Shown here: positions 55,263 through 64,000 of the stretch, piece after piece
How the letters are laid out: every line of letters starts with the position of its first letter
Position numbering within the stretch: the first letter of the stretch is position 1
Translations under genes and position numbers: made by a program
The notes under the pieces: model-generated
Told to the model about the DNA's origin: nothing
Seen by the model: the letters and a program-made list of their open reading frames with translations, nothing else
The model's database searches: none
Assembly (NCBI GenBank): GCA_037127255.1
Contig: JBANSL010000014.1
Location: 68,741,646-68,805,645 of the forward strand
Origin: Persicaria tinctoria
Lineage: Eukaryota > Streptophyta > Magnoliopsida > Caryophyllales > Polygonaceae
Direction of reading: 5' to 3'
DNA: 64,000 nucleotides

Positions 55263-55639
55263 GCGGGCGTGCAAAGGTGTTCTTCCTTGCCTAAGAAATA
55301 TGAAGCGGAGGGGTGTGGCACAAAGTGATTTATGTAGCCATTGTAATGGGTGCGAGGACGAGACCCATATATTATTGAAATGCCCCAAAGTAAGAAGAGT
55401 ATGGGATCTGTTTCAACCAGTGGGCAAGCTAAGCAGACGAGCTCCGAATGTTTTGGGAAGCTTCGAACTGATGTTGAAAACATAGATGTCATATGGATGG
55501 CAAGAAATAAACACATCTTTGAGGCAGTGGATATGGAAGTGGATGAAATGGCCCGGATAGTCAGGCAACGTATAGTTGAATACAGCAGGGGAAAAGGAAT
55601 TGCTCCTAAGCGACAGCCAGTCGATGCTGCAGGGAGTGT

Positions 55640-55997
55640 TGGATGGACGAAACCACATGATGGGTTCGTCAAAATAAATAGTGATGCAGCAGTGGACGAA
55701 AGGAAGGGGAGCAGAGTGGGTTTGAGGAGAGTGATATGGGTGGAGAGTGATAGCTTACAGGTGATGCAACTGCTGCAACAGAAGTCCTTTCCTAAGGGCA
55801 ACCTGGGGCAACAACTTCGGAAGATTCATCGGCTGGCGAGAAGGTTTGAGGAGTGCCGGTGGAGCCACATTCGGAGACAATCGAACCGGGTGGCAGACTG
55901 GCTAGCAAAGATAAGGCCGATCAGTTCCGTTTTCTTTTCAAATTCAACTGTTAGCCCTTATGAATTAATATTGCTGTGTAAGGATGATGTTAAGTAA
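55640..55997 (+). pseudogene. LINE RNase H (internal deletion)
   Basis: GFVKINSDAAVDERKG at the start is joined almost directly to VIWVESDSLQVMQLL, so the central strand and helix with the Glu are missing. SHIRRQSNRVADWLAKI closes the domain before TAA at 55995-55997. Confidence 0.8.
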
Positions 55998-56393
55998 TGC
56001 TTAATTTGGTTTTGCTCAAAAAAATAAAAAAGTAAACTATGCATGTCTAAAGTCTTCAAAATCTTTAAATTAAGAAAATATCATGTAAACCAACTAAACA
56101 TTATGATAAATTTATCTCAATGTTTGATTCAAACATGATATCAATCATAAATTCATATAACATGTTCAAATACAACAATTTATAATTTCTACATTAAGAA
56201 AATTAAACAATAAAAATCAATTTTAAATCATATACAAATTGAATTGTCTAAGTGTCAAACGTCAAGTTTTTTGACGCCGTCATCTACATTAAACATCTTA
56301 ACAGTGTCTTGACGAACGCTAGCGTTTTAGAAGTAGCTATGATAGTGTAAATGTAAAAATAAGACGGGTTATTTACATGATGTAGTGAATAGT

Positions 56394-58157
56394 TTTTTTT
56401 ATTAGGTAAGAATCCGAGTTCAGACATATCTGAAACTCGAGGGTCGGACAAGTCGGCGGACGGGAGAACCGTCTAAACAACCACCATACAATAATACATA
56501 AAAGGTGTAAACTCAAGCAAACGCACTCTACAAAAACAGCGAAACCAGGCAGACCTAAACCAAACAAGAAGTGGTCGAAGACGACGGACGAAGCCAAGCC
56601 CCACACTGATCATCAGGACCCCGAACTAGGGGTGTTATTCGAGCCAAACGACCGAGCTTGGAATGTTCAAGCTTGTTCGTTTATTAAACGAGCTCGAGCC
56701 GAGCCTAATTTTTAAACGAGCTTTTTATTTTGTTCAAGCTTGACTTGTTTAAGAAATGAACGAGCTCGAGCTGAGCTTTTTTCGAGCTCTAAGTAGTTTT
56801 ACTTGGTTATAACATGTTACCCTAAAGGAAATTTTAGAAATTCCATAGAATTCGAGCTATTCGAGCTTTATTCGTACGAGCCGAGCTTTCAACCGAGCTT
56901 AAAATTTTGTTCAAGCTCGGCTTGTTTAAAGCAGTGAACGAGCTCGACTCGAGCTTTTTCGAGCCGATCCCGAGCTGTTCAGTTCATATAACAACCTACC
57001 CCAAACCATAGGTCAGCGATGCATCAGGACCCGATCATCCTGTGGGCAGTGAGGACGAACTCCAGGGAAGTAGTCAACTCGAATATAGGAGACGCCACGA
57101 TCCCAACCTATCCCGACTCCGAAAGCCTAAATCAAATCCACGGAGAAGAACGCCAAACCTCGCCACCGCAGAGCAGTACACCACCTAAGTAGAGAGCACC
57201 GAGCAACCTCAAAATGATTTAGACCACCCAAAAGGGAATTAATATTTTCCCAAACGAGGGGAATTTGATACCTTTGCGGGAATTTTGTTATTATTATTAT
57301 TATTTCTATAATTATATATTTATATAAATATAAAATTTTTTTTCTGGGCCTGCTCTGGGCCCAAGGTTATCCTTGGACCCAAAGGAACAACCCGGGCCCG
57401 AAAAGAGGCGACAAGGCCAACAACCTGCATGCAGCAAACGCATGCAAAAGAAGCCAGGAACTGAGACGGTGATGGTCGAAACTCGAAAGGCATCGGCGAC
57501 AACAGACAACGGCGACATCGCCCCAAACCGAGGGTACGTCCGAGGACAAAAACCACTGGCAAAATAGGCGCCATAGAGCCAAAGGTATGGGTGGAAGGAT
57601 GGGCGGAGGGCGGCGGCGAGACCCCACTCGGATTTTTTGTGACAGAGGAGTATCGACGACAGCAAAAGGGTACCACAACCGGGCGATGGTGGCGAAGGTT
57701 TAAACTCCACAAATTGGGCATGGAAAGGCTTGAATCAGGGGCAAAAAGCAACAAATGCCAAAAGCCCCAAATAGATTCAAACTAATTCGACAATTGAAGA
57801 AAGAAATCGGAATAAGGAATTAACTCATCTAATTTCATCAACAAGGGATTACAATCAGCAAAACGGGAGGAGGCAAAAGAGGAAACACCACAGCCAACTC
57901 CGAAGCCGAGTGAATAGGACCGACAGATAGCAGGGTAGACGGGAGATTAGGGGCTCGATTGAAGAACTCAACCAGATCGAGCCATGGATACTAAAATTCG
58001 GGCAAACAAACGCCCAGAACGTTTGACACGAGGGTTGATTAGTAGCACCAATCAAGAAATCGACTCGATCGGGCAAGGTTCATGGTTAAGAATCCAACCC
58101 CAAAGGGATTTTGCAATCTCCCTCTCTCTAGAAAACTAGAGAGGAGAGAGTTTTTTA
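56394..58157 (-). mobile_element. Poly(A) retroelement of unfamiliar family, copy 1
   Basis: A 17-bp duplication with one mismatch (56377-56393 and 58158-58174, ATGATGTAG.GAATAGT) brackets it. On the minus strand it begins with CT-rich sequence and ends CTTACCTAATAAAAAAAA. This is target-primed retrotransposition. It contains TTTGGGTCCAAGG..CCTTGGGCCC, shared with copy 2. A minus-strand frame (57312-57710) ends FGSKDNLGPRAGPEKKF. I recognise no reverse transcriptase. A hAT MITE is nested inside. Confidence 0.75.
56627..56998. mobile_element. hAT MITE nested in retroelement copy 1
   Basis: Left end TAGGGGTGTTATTCGAGCC; complement of the right end TAGGTTGTTATATGAAC. The flanks CCCCGAAC and CCCCAAAC (56619-56626, 56999-57006) agree at 7 of 8 bases. 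Reiterated CGAGCT motifs fill both arms. Confidence 0.75.
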
Positions 58158-58374
58158 TGATGTAGCGAATAGTGAAAGAGAAAAGATAAAGTTATAAATC
58201 TAGGATAGTTTGTAACACTATTTAATTTGTTAAGGTAGATAGATTTCAAAATTCCATTATTTTCAACTGTAAATTAATTAAGATTTAAGAATGAATTTCT
58301 CACAGAAATTATAGAAACTCCTTTTCCACCGAGCTTCACGGTCAATATTTTAGTCGGACAGTAACTTACAAGGT

Positions 58375-59479
58375 TTATGAAACTAACCCGTGTACTCCGA
58401 AAAGGGGGGAGAACGCGCTCACGCCCCCCCCCCCCTTTTTTTCTCGTGTAATCCCATCTGAAATCCTTAATTGTCACCCAATTTCTCACCATCCCCCCCC
58501 CTAAATTGAACCTCTCCTTGACTAAATTAGCCTGCTTCAAGGCTATTTCGACTCTATCCTTGTCGACTGTGGCTTGTTTTGGTGTTGGTGGGTGGTTTGA
58601 TCCGTTGCGCTCGATCTCCTCTCTCCTGGGAGGGTTTCATTCGTCGTCGGTTTGGCCGTTCATCGTTCTCCTGGGAGGGTCGTCGTCCCTCTTGACTTCT
58701 CTAATGGTCTACCCTTTCTCGGCGCGATTTTCTTATCGCTCGTCGTCTGGCCTATTTGGTTTGGTGGCGATTGTATGCTTTCTGGTCGCCCCGGTGGTCT
58801 CACCTTTTCAATCTCTGTCTGCATGGTTGCCCGAGTCTTGGTCGCTTCCTGTGCCCGGGTTTCGGCTCCTTCTCCGGGGTCGGGTCTCGCCGGCGGCACA
58901 GGTTCTTTGGCCGGGTTTGTTGACTTTCCTTTGGGCTCTTGGCGGTCCGAAGATGACCCGTTGTTTGGGTTCTTCTTTGTTCTTTGGGTCCAAGGCTTTT
59001 GCCTTGGGCCCAAAGCGGCCCGGTTTGAAAAATTGAAGGGGGGGAAATATGGAAAAAAGAGAAAAGGAAATTGTGGATTGGCTAGGTTTGCCGAGTTATT
59101 TGGATGTGTGGTTATTTGGCTGTGAGGCTAGCAACTTAGAGCGATGTTCTTCTTCTTTGTCGACGCGCGAGAGGTCGTGGACGTGATCGAAACCTGAAGG
59201 CTCGTTGGTAGAGTCCAAATCTGAGGTTTCCACTTAGTTCCCCAAGGATTCCATGCGTTACCTCTACCAACTAACAAACGAGTTGTCGCACTTGCTTCGG
59301 TTCTTTCTTGGATAGTACTAGCCTGTGTCTGTAACGGTACCCTTGTAATTTGGTTTATCTGATTTTGTGTTTGCTTTTTATTTTACTTGTATTGACGGTT
59401 TATCCGTCGCCGATTTATTCAGCCTCTCGATCCACCGGGTCTGTCCGATGCATCAAATTTTTACCTAATAAAAAAAGAG
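58375..59479 (+). mobile_element. Poly(A) retroelement of unfamiliar family, copy 2
   Basis: An exact 15-bp duplication AGTAACTTACAAGGT (58360-58374, 59480-59494) brackets it, and it ends TTTTTACCTAATAAAAAAAG. It shares the TTTGGGTCCAAGG..CCTTGGGCCCAAAGC core and the terminal TTTTACCTAATAAAAA with copy 1, in the opposite orientation. A plus-strand frame (58506-59036) ends FFGSKAFALGPKRPGLKN, reminiscent of the copy 1 frame end. Function unknown. Confidence 0.75.
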
Positions 59480-59494
59480 AGTAACTTACAAGGT

Positions 59495-59786
59495 CTGACT
59501 TTGTTACTTCATTGAATACACTAATTTAAGAAAACTACCCAATATCACATTTTTCACTTAACCACCCATTGAATAAGAAATTATACAAAATCACCTCGGT
59601 TTCATTGCTTGTTGCTTTGTCTGGTTCAATAATAGCGCTTATCCTTGTAAGTTTTATGGTCCAATTGGACTAGAAGCTTCTTAAGCTCAAACATTTACTT
59701 TTCTAGTTCGAGACCAGCGTCTGGGCTAACGTGTAGTGACGGAAGGTGTTAGAGACGGGTGGGGGTTGTGGCCACCCCGACAATTT

Positions 59787-59835
<49 letters not shown>

Positions 59836-61107
59836 AGTATTGATTAATTATGTAATTGATTTCCTTTCTTTTTTTTAATTTTTTTTAGAACATTTAGATT
59901 TCCTTTCCAATTTCACGTTAACATATTTTTATTTTTAATTTTCATATTTTTAATATATCAACCACTTAATATTATCTTCTAATTGAAAAGAATGATATCT
60001 TCTAAATCATAATTCAAATGGTGGAATATCTTAAACATCTTAATTTAAAATGAAGAGGATGAAAACCATTGAAAGAACGCGGAATACTATTTAGATAGAA
60101 TTCGCTATAATTTATTTTTGTATGAAGTTTTGGCATTCTATATATGTACTTAATTTTTCATATAAATGAAAAAGGCGTAGGGATGAGCCTTATAGCTCGA
60201 CAAGGTTCCAAATCCTATAAAAAAAAATTGGCCCCTGAAAAACTTTTATCTAAGTTCTGTCACTCTAACGTGGGATCTGCCCAAGGACCTAGTTGTTTGG
60301 GAAAGTATCTAATACGTTCCCAACCGGATAAGTCATTTTTGGAGGAGAAACTATGCGTTTTTGGGATTTGTGTGCTTCTTGGTTAGAACCTCTGTAAGGG
60401 TCTGAATGGGTTGGACTTGAGTCGACTGAAAGAAGACATAGAACGTACTGTGGCAAGAACGACATTCTGCGAAATATATGACCCTTACTTCCTTAGGAAC
60501 CGGGCCTTAAATTCTGTTGCGCAGGGGGCGTGCTGCCAAGATAAATGCGGTCAATTACGTCTCTCCTAGAAGTTAGTTAGCTACTTCTCATTTTGTTTTA
60601 GGCTTCTTCCTATTCGTGGGTCATTTATGGCACGCCACACGCGGGAAGGGCTTGTGCAGTTGCAGCAGGATTTGAAAAAGAAATTAATCGTGAGATTTTT
60701 TGAGACAATATTGTAAATGATCAATATATCATTTTTGAGGGATTGAACATCACATTTGTACGTAATAGATGCATATTTACTAAAATTTTACAAATTCAAG
60801 GTCTTATTGTTGTATGAATTACAATGGTGAGTACGGTGTGATAAATAAATATTCTTTTATTTTCGGTTAATTACAAGTCTAAGGTATTCCAATTTCAATG
60901 GTTATAAAAAGAAAATTTAATTAAAAAAATAGCACTAAATTAGTCATTTTTATTAATGTTTTGATGAATATTTTTGTTTGGGCGGTGATTTGTTAACAAA
61001 ACGTATTTAATGGGTGGTCTTTTGTAATTTTAAATTTATCAGGTGGTTAAAGTGAAAAAATCAATCTTTAGTGGGTGGTTTCCTGTAATTTACCCTAAAT
61101 TTAATGC
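59495..61107. other. Possible degenerate long-TIR element, with (TA)n
   Basis: ACTACCC/ACCACCCA motifs near 59535-59600 are mirrored by GGGTGGT motifs near 60970-61095, like the arms of the 24245 and 32550 elements. A TA repeat lies at 59791-59834. No target duplication and no gene were found. Confidence 0.35.
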
Positions 61108-61110
61108 CAA

Positions 61111-61120
61111 TATATAAATA
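61111..61120 (+). promoter_or_regulatory. TATA box of the MADS-box gene
   Basis: TATATAAATA lies about 30 bp upstream of a sharp change to CT-rich leader-like sequence (61150 on). It directly adjoins the ACCACCCA-type repeat end. Confidence 0.5.
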
Positions 61121-61144
61121 TAAATTATATTGTAATTTACAAGA

Positions 61145-61865
61145 TTTTTTTCCCTTGGTACACCTACGGCTACAACCCCTCCCTCTCCCTCTCTCTCCCA
61201 GACATCGTTCGATCTTTCTTCCTATTCTCTCGCTAATTTCCTAACAACCGAAATCAAAGCTTTGCCTGTCACATCGTTAAGCTCGCCCCTTTCCCCCAAT
61301 CCATCTCTCTCTCTCGTCGGCTTTGTTTCTATTTCATCCTTCATCTCTCCCTTTGATTGATTTTTCTTTTTTTTTGTAGATATGTCGACGATGTTCCATT
61401 TTCGGTGTTTGAATTGATTGCCTCCTTGGTCGATTGATTTTCCTTTCACCATTTTGGGGTTTCTAATTTTCTTATCGCTTCTCTTGATTCCCTCTTCCGG
61501 GTTCGTCCTTTTTCTGGCTCCTCTTCTACTTGGGTACGTTCCGATCCCTATTTCCCCTCTCTTTCGTTTTCAATTTATGTGCTTTTGATGAATGTATGAA
61601 GATGCAGGCTAATTTATTGCTGTGACCTTCAATTTTGGGGGTTTTGATTTCTTGATGTAATTGATTGAATTTTATATTCGTTTTTCTCGATTTCAATCTG
61701 AATGCGCGCATGATCAATTGCGGAGACGGTAGATCTTCTAACATTGTGATAATTTTGGTCATTGATTCAAGGGGTGGGAACAAGAGAAGAAATTTCAGAA
61801 GTTGTTTGTTGTTTAGGATTATAGGAGAAAACTGGAGATGCTCTTTACTTACTGATTTTGAGAAG
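61145..61865 (+). other. Probable 5' UTR (with possible intron) of the MADS-box gene
   Basis: A long CT-rich leader (61165-61330) precedes the ATG. A donor-like GGGTACGTT at 61533 and an acceptor AAATTTCAG ending 61798 could define a 5' UTR intron, a common arrangement in this gene group. Unproven. Confidence 0.45.
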
Positions 61866-63925
61866 ATGGGAAGGGTTAAGCTGAAGATAAAAAGAATAGA
61901 AAGCACCACCAATCGTCAAGTTACTTATTCAAAAAGGAAAAGTGGGATTTTGAAGAAAGCCTCCGAGTTATCCATCTTGTGTGACATAGACATTATCTTG
62001 CTTATGTTCTCGCCCACGGGGAAGCCTGCGCTATACGGTGGACAACGCAGGTACATTGATGCTTCTTCTTTCCTTTAACTAATTGCAAAGCGAATTTGAC
62101 TCCATGGAGACATATTTTCGATACCAGAGATTGAGCTAATGAAATGCTTGACTTTGTCCATGCCATGATCTATGTTTTCAATTGTAGAAATTGAAAATAT
62201 CAAATTCAAGATTATAGCATTTAGTGAGACTCAGGTAGAGCTACAATTACAAATGTCCTGTCTAATCGAGTTAAGGATTGCTAACTGTTTGGTAAGGGTT
62301 TGAGTGGTTAATGAATATCACTATACTGGGTTAAGTTTTTTTAATGGAATAAGATGCCTCACTTGATTATAAATGATTTGAAAAGCTGTACTCATTTATT
62401 TACTGATCTACTCGTGTATCTGTCTATCTATGATTATATGATTTCATTTTAATTTTCTTTACTCATTTGACTAGCTACAATAGCTGACAATTTGGGTATG
62501 GCAACAATTCTATCACCAATTTGCTCACATTACCCTAATCTCTAAACCAACAACTCCTTTTCCTTCCAATCTTGAAATTTGTGTTTCTGGATGCAGCAGT
62601 CATTTGCCATATTTTATTGTGTTCTTAAACATGTTAATTCATTTCACAGCAACTTTGAGCAAGTAATTTCACAGTATGCTCAATTACCGGCACATGAAAG
62701 GGCAAAAAGGTTACCAAACTGACTATTTCACTTGTTTACTTTCAACCTACTGTCGTGTTAGGGCTAATTTCTTCAATTCTTATTGCAACAGGAAAGTTGA
62801 GAGCCTTGAAGTAAGAATCTCCACATGCATCTTCTGAAATTCTCACGACCATTTATGCCTCTTAATTTTATTGAATGCTTCTTGTTTTGATGCTAAATGT
62901 ATTATATGGGTTTTGAGAATATAGGTTTTGAAAAAGACATTCAAGAAGTTAGACCATGATGTAAATATTGAAGACTTTCTTGGTTCAGGGTGTGTGATAA
63001 TATTACATATGAACTCTGGTTAAAGTTGTATATAACTACTATAAACCTTGTTTAATTTGATATATTTTTTTTCTCTTGCAGCAAACAATCAATTGAGGTA
63101 TAACTTAAATCAATATTTGTAATACATAATGTGACGATTCTATGTTCTATCTTTCCACAAGCACACACATATAATGCCATTTTCATTTTGAAGAAAGAAC
63201 TGGTTTCTTAACTCATCTTCTTATTATTCCGTTTGACAGGAATTGAGTAATGGAGTGAGGGTACTACAAAGTCAACTTACAGATATTCATAATAGATTGA
63301 GGTATTGCTTTGGTCCTTTAATTTCCTAAATCTTTGTTCTAGTGTGCTGGATACATATTCTCCAATCACTCCAGATGTACATATTAGGGAAATGAATAAT
63401 AATTGCATTCTTATAATAGATACATGTTTACGTTTTACAGCCACTGGAACAATCCTGATAAAATTGACAATGTGGAATCTCTTAGTCAGATGGAGGACTC
63501 ATTAAGGGAATCACTTAATCGAATCCAGTTACGTAAGGTATAATTTGTTTTCCTTAAAAAGTCTTTGCGCATTTTTCCAGCGGGTTTTCATAGGTACTTC
63601 AAGAATGAGAATCAACAGTCACATGGATATAAAGGATATGCCTTTACATCTGCAGGAAAGTTTGGAAAAGCACCGAATCATGTCCCTTGAGTGCAGTGGT
63701 GAAGTGGTGAACTGTTTGCCTGAAGTAAGTCTGTTTCCTCTCTCCCTCCTCTCTTTTCATCCGAGCAATGCTTATGGATAAAATTGGGTTGCCTCAGTTT
63801 CAGAACGGAATGCAGTTACCTTTGGTAATGGGTGCATTGCAAGATGGACAACAGTTAACATGGTTTTCGAACAATGAGAATCAACAAGTCCTATGGCCTG
63901 ATGAGACAAGCCTTTATCAGCACAG
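61866..63925 (+). CDS. MIKC*-type MADS-box transcription factor, P-clade (AGL30/AGL65-like), 3' end outside window
   Basis: Coding exons: 61866-62050, 62650-62709, 62792-62810, 62925-62989, 63082-63097, 63240-63301, 63441-63537, 63656-63724, 63798-63925. All have GT-AG borders and consistent phases, giving 233 codons plus 2 nt. Exon 1 holds the MADS domain ([47 protein letters not shown]). The I and K-like regions follow: [61 protein letters not shown]. The many short exons (two of 19 and 16 nt) and DHDVNI/WNNPDKI motifs mark the MIKC* P-clade. These proteins pair with S-clade partners (AGL66/AGL104 type) in nuclei of developing pollen. The next donor is at 63926 and the remaining exons lie beyond 64000. 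No defect is seen. Confidence 0.93.
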
Positions 63926-64000
63926 GTGAAGAGATCTCTTATTCAAACTATGGTCAACTTGTATTCACAGGAAAGTAAAATCTCCATTGTTTTCCTCTCC

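Larger units (their letters stand above)
53697..56030 (+). mobile_element. 5'-truncated L1-type LINE
   Basis: A 17-bp duplication with one mismatch (53680-53696 and 56031-56047, AGTAAACTATG..) brackets the insert, which ends in CAAAAAAATAAAAA. It starts inside the reverse transcriptase, so endonuclease and ORF1 are missing. Order: polymerase, zinc-binding domain (WQMQAAPRVRNFL, CSHCNGCEDETHILLKCP) and RNase H. Confidence 0.9.
53514..56334. mobile_element. hAT MITE split by a LINE
   Basis: 8-bp duplications AGCTATGA (53506-53513, 56335-56342) enclose inverted TTCTAAAA-CG ends and GACG/CGTC-rich subterminal parts. Removing the LINE (53697-56030) and its duplication leaves an element of about 470 bp. 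Confidence 0.7.

Overview
This window is nuclear DNA of a flowering plant, almost certainly a eudicot. Evidence: spliced genes of typical plant families with GT-AG introns, a plant-type tRNA gene, and a dense nested layer of Stowaway, Tourist, Mutator-like, hAT and Helitron elements, L1- and RTE-type LINEs, a Ty1/copia retrotransposon and a TRIM. I cannot name the species from the sequence.

Three protein genes look functional. (1) A secreted class B endo-1,4-beta-glucanase (GH9) lies on the minus strand at 5660-7831, with 8 exons, 513 residues and intact catalytic motifs. (2) A type I pectin methylesterase with an N-terminal PMEI-like pro-region lies on the minus strand at 30063-36734, with 3 exons and 578 residues; its introns are swollen by fold-back elements. 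(3) The first nine coding exons of an MIKC*-type (P-clade, AGL30/AGL65-like) MADS-box gene lie on the plus strand from 61866 and run off the right edge. The first two act on the cell wall (cellulose/xyloglucan and pectin), but they are about 22 kb apart and nothing shows joint control. A tRNA-Lys(UUU) gene lies at 655-727.

Layout: 1-5.6 kb, tRNA and MITEs; 5.6-7.9 kb, GH9 gene; 9.6-11.6 kb, two related Mutator-like MITEs; 12.9-18 kb, a decayed copia element inserted in a LINE RNase H relic; 18.4-23 kb, a Mutator-like element filled with nested hAT, Stowaway and Helitron insertions; 23-30 kb, AT-rich repeats, a long-TIR element and GC-rich tandem repeats; 30-36.8 kb, PME gene; 37.3-39.8 kb, two 5'-truncated LINEs; 40.1-50.1 kb, a probable large gene-capturing Helitron carrying fragments of ubiquitin-activating enzyme E1 and phospholipase D plus a later RTE insertion with an uninterrupted 968-residue ORF; 51-59.5 kb, a second small Helitron, LINE relics, a TRIM, hAT MITEs and two copies of an unfamiliar poly(A) retroelement; 61-64 kb, MADS-box gene.

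Many elements have matching target-site duplications that can be read by eye, so the order of insertion can be reconstructed in several nests. All alignments were done by eye; family names below superfamily level are inference.
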